A stretch of 64,000 nucleotides of DNA from Serinus canaria (Eukaryota; Chordata; Aves; Passeriformes; Fringillidae): contig NC_066335.1 in NCBI RefSeq assembly GCF_022539315.1, positions 3,749,214-3,813,213 of the forward strand. Direction: 5' to 3'. The notes beneath the pieces are model-generated. The model saw only the letters and a program-made list of their open reading frames with translations, was not told where the DNA came from and searched no databases. Of the stretch, positions 61,085 through 64,000 are shown piece after piece. Made by a program: the position numbers and the translations under genes. Each line of letters starts with the position of its first letter. Position 1 is the stretch's first letter.

Positions 61085-61402
61085 GGGTCCCATCCAGAGT
61101 GGGATGGACTGGGAACAATTCCAGAGGTTCCCATCCAGGATGGGATGGACTGGGAACAATTCCAGAGGTTCCCATCCAGGATGGGATGGACTGGGAACAA
61201 TTCCAGAGGTTCCCATCCAGGATGGGATGGACTGGGAACAATTCCAGAGGTTCCCATCCAGGATGGGATGGACTGGGAACAATTCCAGAGGTTCCCATCC
61301 AGGATGGGATGGACTGAGAACAATTCCAGAGGTTCCCATCCAGGATGGGATGGACTGGGAACAATTCCAGAGGTTCCCATCCAGGATGGGATGGATGGTG
61401 TC
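61085..61402 (+). repeat. 41-bp hairpin-forming minisatellite, about 7.5 copies
   Basis: The unit is GATGGGATGGACTGGGAACA followed by ATTCCAGAGGTTCCCATCCA G. Within it GGATGG-act-GGGAAC pairs with GTTCCCATCC. This leaves a 3-base bulge and a roughly 10-base loop, so each unit can fold on itself. The copies are nearly identical. Confidence 0.94.
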
Positions 61403-61426
61403 TCTCTGTTCCTCTAAACTCTTCCA

Positions 61427-61700
61427 AGCCTTCTGATGTTCACATTCTTGTAAGGAACTTTCTCACACACTTTCTGTAGATAATTATTGTTTTACATTCT
61501 TTTCTGGAGGAGGAGAGATTTGATGGGCTGTTGGTCTGTCCAGTGTCATTGGAGAGGTGGCACTGTCACCCTCCATCCCACTGTCACCTTTGGAAATCTG
61601 TAAATGTTGGAGTCAGAAATCAAACTCCCTTTTTTGCTCTTCACCTTGAGAGCAGCGCTGTGCCCCTGTGCTCTTTCGTGTTCCCTAAGGACAGCTGAGG
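61427..61700 (+). mobile_element. LTR-like repeat, family Z, copy 2
   Basis: Same landmarks as 60777-61045, offset by about 650 bp, with about 90% identity by eye over the first 200 bp. The 41-bp array lies exactly between the copies. Confidence 0.6.
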
Positions 61701-63530
61701 GCTGGGTGCTGAGGGAACATGTGCTTGAACAGCAGAAATTTCATATCCCTCCTGTTTTGGGAGCTGGATCCTCAAAGCAGCAGCAATATCCAGGCTGGAG
61801 CAGTGAAATATTTCCTTATTTTCCCATTTTTGCTGTGCCAGCTTAAGCAAGTCCTGTTGGTGCCAGGGTGAAGAGAGAAAGCTGCATTTACACCAGAGCT
61901 GAGAGCTCATGAAGGCTCATAATGACTCCATTTCCTTCCCAAAAGTTTCCAGTATGAGTGAAAATAAAGATAAACCCCGGGTCCAAAGGAGCTTTTTATT
62001 GTGGGCTGCATGGACAATTAACAAGCAGAGAGAGTTTGGAATTGTGGTTTTATCTGCAGGGAGCTGAAGCAGACAATCCCAGGATGTTCTTCCTTTGGTC
62101 ACAGAAAGGGGATGAACAGCTCAGGAATACTTTCCCTACAATTCACTTCTTTCCATCTTTGGGGTATTTTTCCCCCTTGCTGCAGAGGCAGCATTAAAAT
62201 CCACGTAGGGTGTTCACAAAGGCACCCTGGGGTGAGTGAATCACATCCCCACAGGCACAAGTGAAAAGCCTTTCTTGGGAAGATGTAAAAATCCCTTTAT
62301 TTCCCAGTCTGGCAGGAGCTGCTGCCCATAAAACACAGACTCCAGGGAGAGCTGGAGCTGGGAGAGCTGTGCTGCAGTGAGGTGGCTCAGGGCAGCTGGA
62401 TGTGCTCAGCTCTGCAGGCTGTGAATCAAAACCCCTGAATTCTGCAGCCAAAGCAGCTCAGCTGCCCCAGCCCTCCCTGCAGGCTGCACAGTGCTGCTGC
62501 TGCCCTCAGGGATGGCAGCCAGGATTCCTTGGGAGGGAAGAGGAACCACCCCATCACTCTGGGTTATTTTAACAGCATCACTTAATTGGAAGGTTTGCAG
62601 AGGTCTGCAAATACTCATCTCCATTTCAGCTGTTTCATCCCTGGCACTTCTCCCCCTGGAGAGAAAAGGGCTTTGCACCACTCTGAGGCAGAGACTAAAT
62701 TATAAATTAGCCAGCCTGCATGAGAGGTTACTGGGAGAATCAGGGGTTTTATTGGCACCACTGATAAGTGAAGATAAGGAGTTGCTGGTTTTAATTTTTG
62801 CAAATTTTTTTTGAGGGAAATATTTTTGTATATTTTTCTCTGTGCAATTTTTTGACAAATACTTCACTTCCATTTAAACTGCAGCTGGGTTTTCCTTTTT
62901 TCCCCTTTAACATTCTTAGTTCTTTCTATAACCCTCAATAAAACCTTAAATGGTAAAAACTTGAGCATTAAAACTTCTGTTTCAGACAGTTTATTTGGAT
63001 CCTTTATTCATGTTCACATGAATAAATCTTTACCAGTTCTTTTCAGTTGGCTTGATCATCACAATCACATTTTTCTGGTTTGTTAAATATACATTTCTTA
63101 TTCTTCCCACAGTCTTTCCCTCTGTCCAATCTCATTCCCAAGGTGTTTCCTCAAGACTCAACTGATGCCAAAAGGAGTTCAGAGCCTGTTTTTCCGGACA
63201 AGACCTTGAGGATATTCAATAATTTTTAGTATTCCAGCACTTGTGACAATTTCTGACCCTTTCAAAGCCTTCGCCTTGGTAGAAATTACAGCATCAATTT
63301 GGCTTTTATAGAAAAGAAATGTATGATTGAAATTGGCACCAGTGATTAACTAACAGGGAAGTGGGGCATTAATTGTGGGACATTCCCAGGCTGGCCCATG
63401 GCAATGGGGTGAAATTCCCCCAGCAGTGCAAGGGCTGCAGTTTTGAGGCCTCCACAGCAAAAAATCAGAGCTAAATCTTCAGGGCTGTGCTGGTTCCTAA
63501 GCAGGGCCATCAGAACTGCCTGGAAATGGC
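61701..63530. other. No gene recognised
   Basis: About 1.8 kb of unique sequence with no array, LTR edge or exon that I can support. Confidence 0.5.
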
Positions 63531-63532
63531 TT

Positions 63533-63650
63533 TAACTCTGCTTTTCCAGGAGAACAACCTGTAACTCTGCTTTTCCAGGAGAACAACCTGTAACTCTGCT
63601 TTTCCAGGAGAAGAGCCTTTGATGCTGCTTTTCCAGGAGAACAACCTTTC
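63533..63650 (+). repeat. 29-bp minisatellite, 4 copies
   Basis: Unit TAACTCTGCTTTTCCAGGAG followed by AACAACCTG, with a variant (AGAGCCTTTGATGCTG). Confidence 0.9.
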
Positions 63651-63850
63651 ACTCTGCTTTCCCAGAACCTTTCACTCTGCTTTTCCAGAACCTTTCACTC
63701 TGCTTTTCCAGAACCTTTCACTCTGCTTTTCCAGAGCCTTTCACTCTGCTTTCCCAGAACCTTTCACTCTGCTTTCCCAGAACCTTTCACTCTGCTTTCC
63801 CAGAACCTTTCACTCTGCTTTTCCAGAACCTTTCACTCTGCTTTTCCAGG
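63648..63850 (+). repeat. 23-bp minisatellite, about 9 copies
   Basis: Unit TTTCACTCTGCTTTTCCAGA plus ACC, with T/C variation in TTTTCC. It is a shortened derivative of the adjoining 29-bp unit lacking the GGAGAACA part; the last unit restores that part. Confidence 0.92.
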
Positions 63851-64000
63851 AGAACAGCCTGGCCATTTGTCCTGAGGCAGGACAAGGCACATGAGCAGGG
63901 GCTGCAGAGAGCAGGAAGATTTGCAGAGGACTGGGGAAGGGGGATGAGGAAGGACTGGGAAGGATGAGGCAGATTTCTCCTTTATTTCCCATTTTCCTGC

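Overview
The window reads as a bird nuclear genome, most likely a songbird and probably a GC-rich microchromosome. It has two intact vertebrate neurofilament genes with canonical introns, many CR1 (chicken repeat 1) fragments, several LTR families with clean target-site duplications, and a very dense load of minisatellites. No prokaryotic features are present. The songbird and microchromosome assignments are inferences from repeat style and the NEFM-NEFL pairing, not the result of a search.

Layout: 1-39 kb has no recognisable gene. It holds nested or rearranged solo LTRs (1.0-3.1, 6.6-8.2, 13.0-13.7, 19.1-19.5, 21.8-22.5, 29.5-30.1 kb) and arrays with units of 6 to 49 bp. The largest arrays are at 14.9-15.8, 17.2-19.0, 23.4-24.9, 26.0-27.8 and 31.5-32.9 kb. 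About 14 kb (roughly 22%) of the window is tandem repeat or low-complexity DNA by my own tally. NEFM (neurofilament medium) lies on the + strand at 40242-44709, behind a purine-rich CpG-island promoter with a TATA box. NEFL (neurofilament light) lies on the - strand at 55344-51192. The two genes converge tail to tail about 6 kb apart, the orientation known from other vertebrates. From 55.4 to 64 kb there is again no gene, only CR1 and LTR fragments and short arrays.

How the genes work together: NEFL and NEFM encode partner class IV intermediate filament proteins that co-assemble in axons. Both keep the family gene structure: a large exon 1 (1062 and 1050 bp), an identical 125-bp exon 2, and a shared split-Arg junction leading into KLLEGEE. 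NEFL has its extra tail intron. Both coding sequences splice to complete frames of 857 and 559 residues.

The most unusual observation is in NEFL intron 1. Its first 380 bp is a roughly 33-bp tandem array in which most units repeat the exon-1 splice donor, so the true donor is the end member of a series of look-alike donors. A second theme is the birth of minisatellites inside LTRs, visible by comparing three copies of one LTR family in this window.
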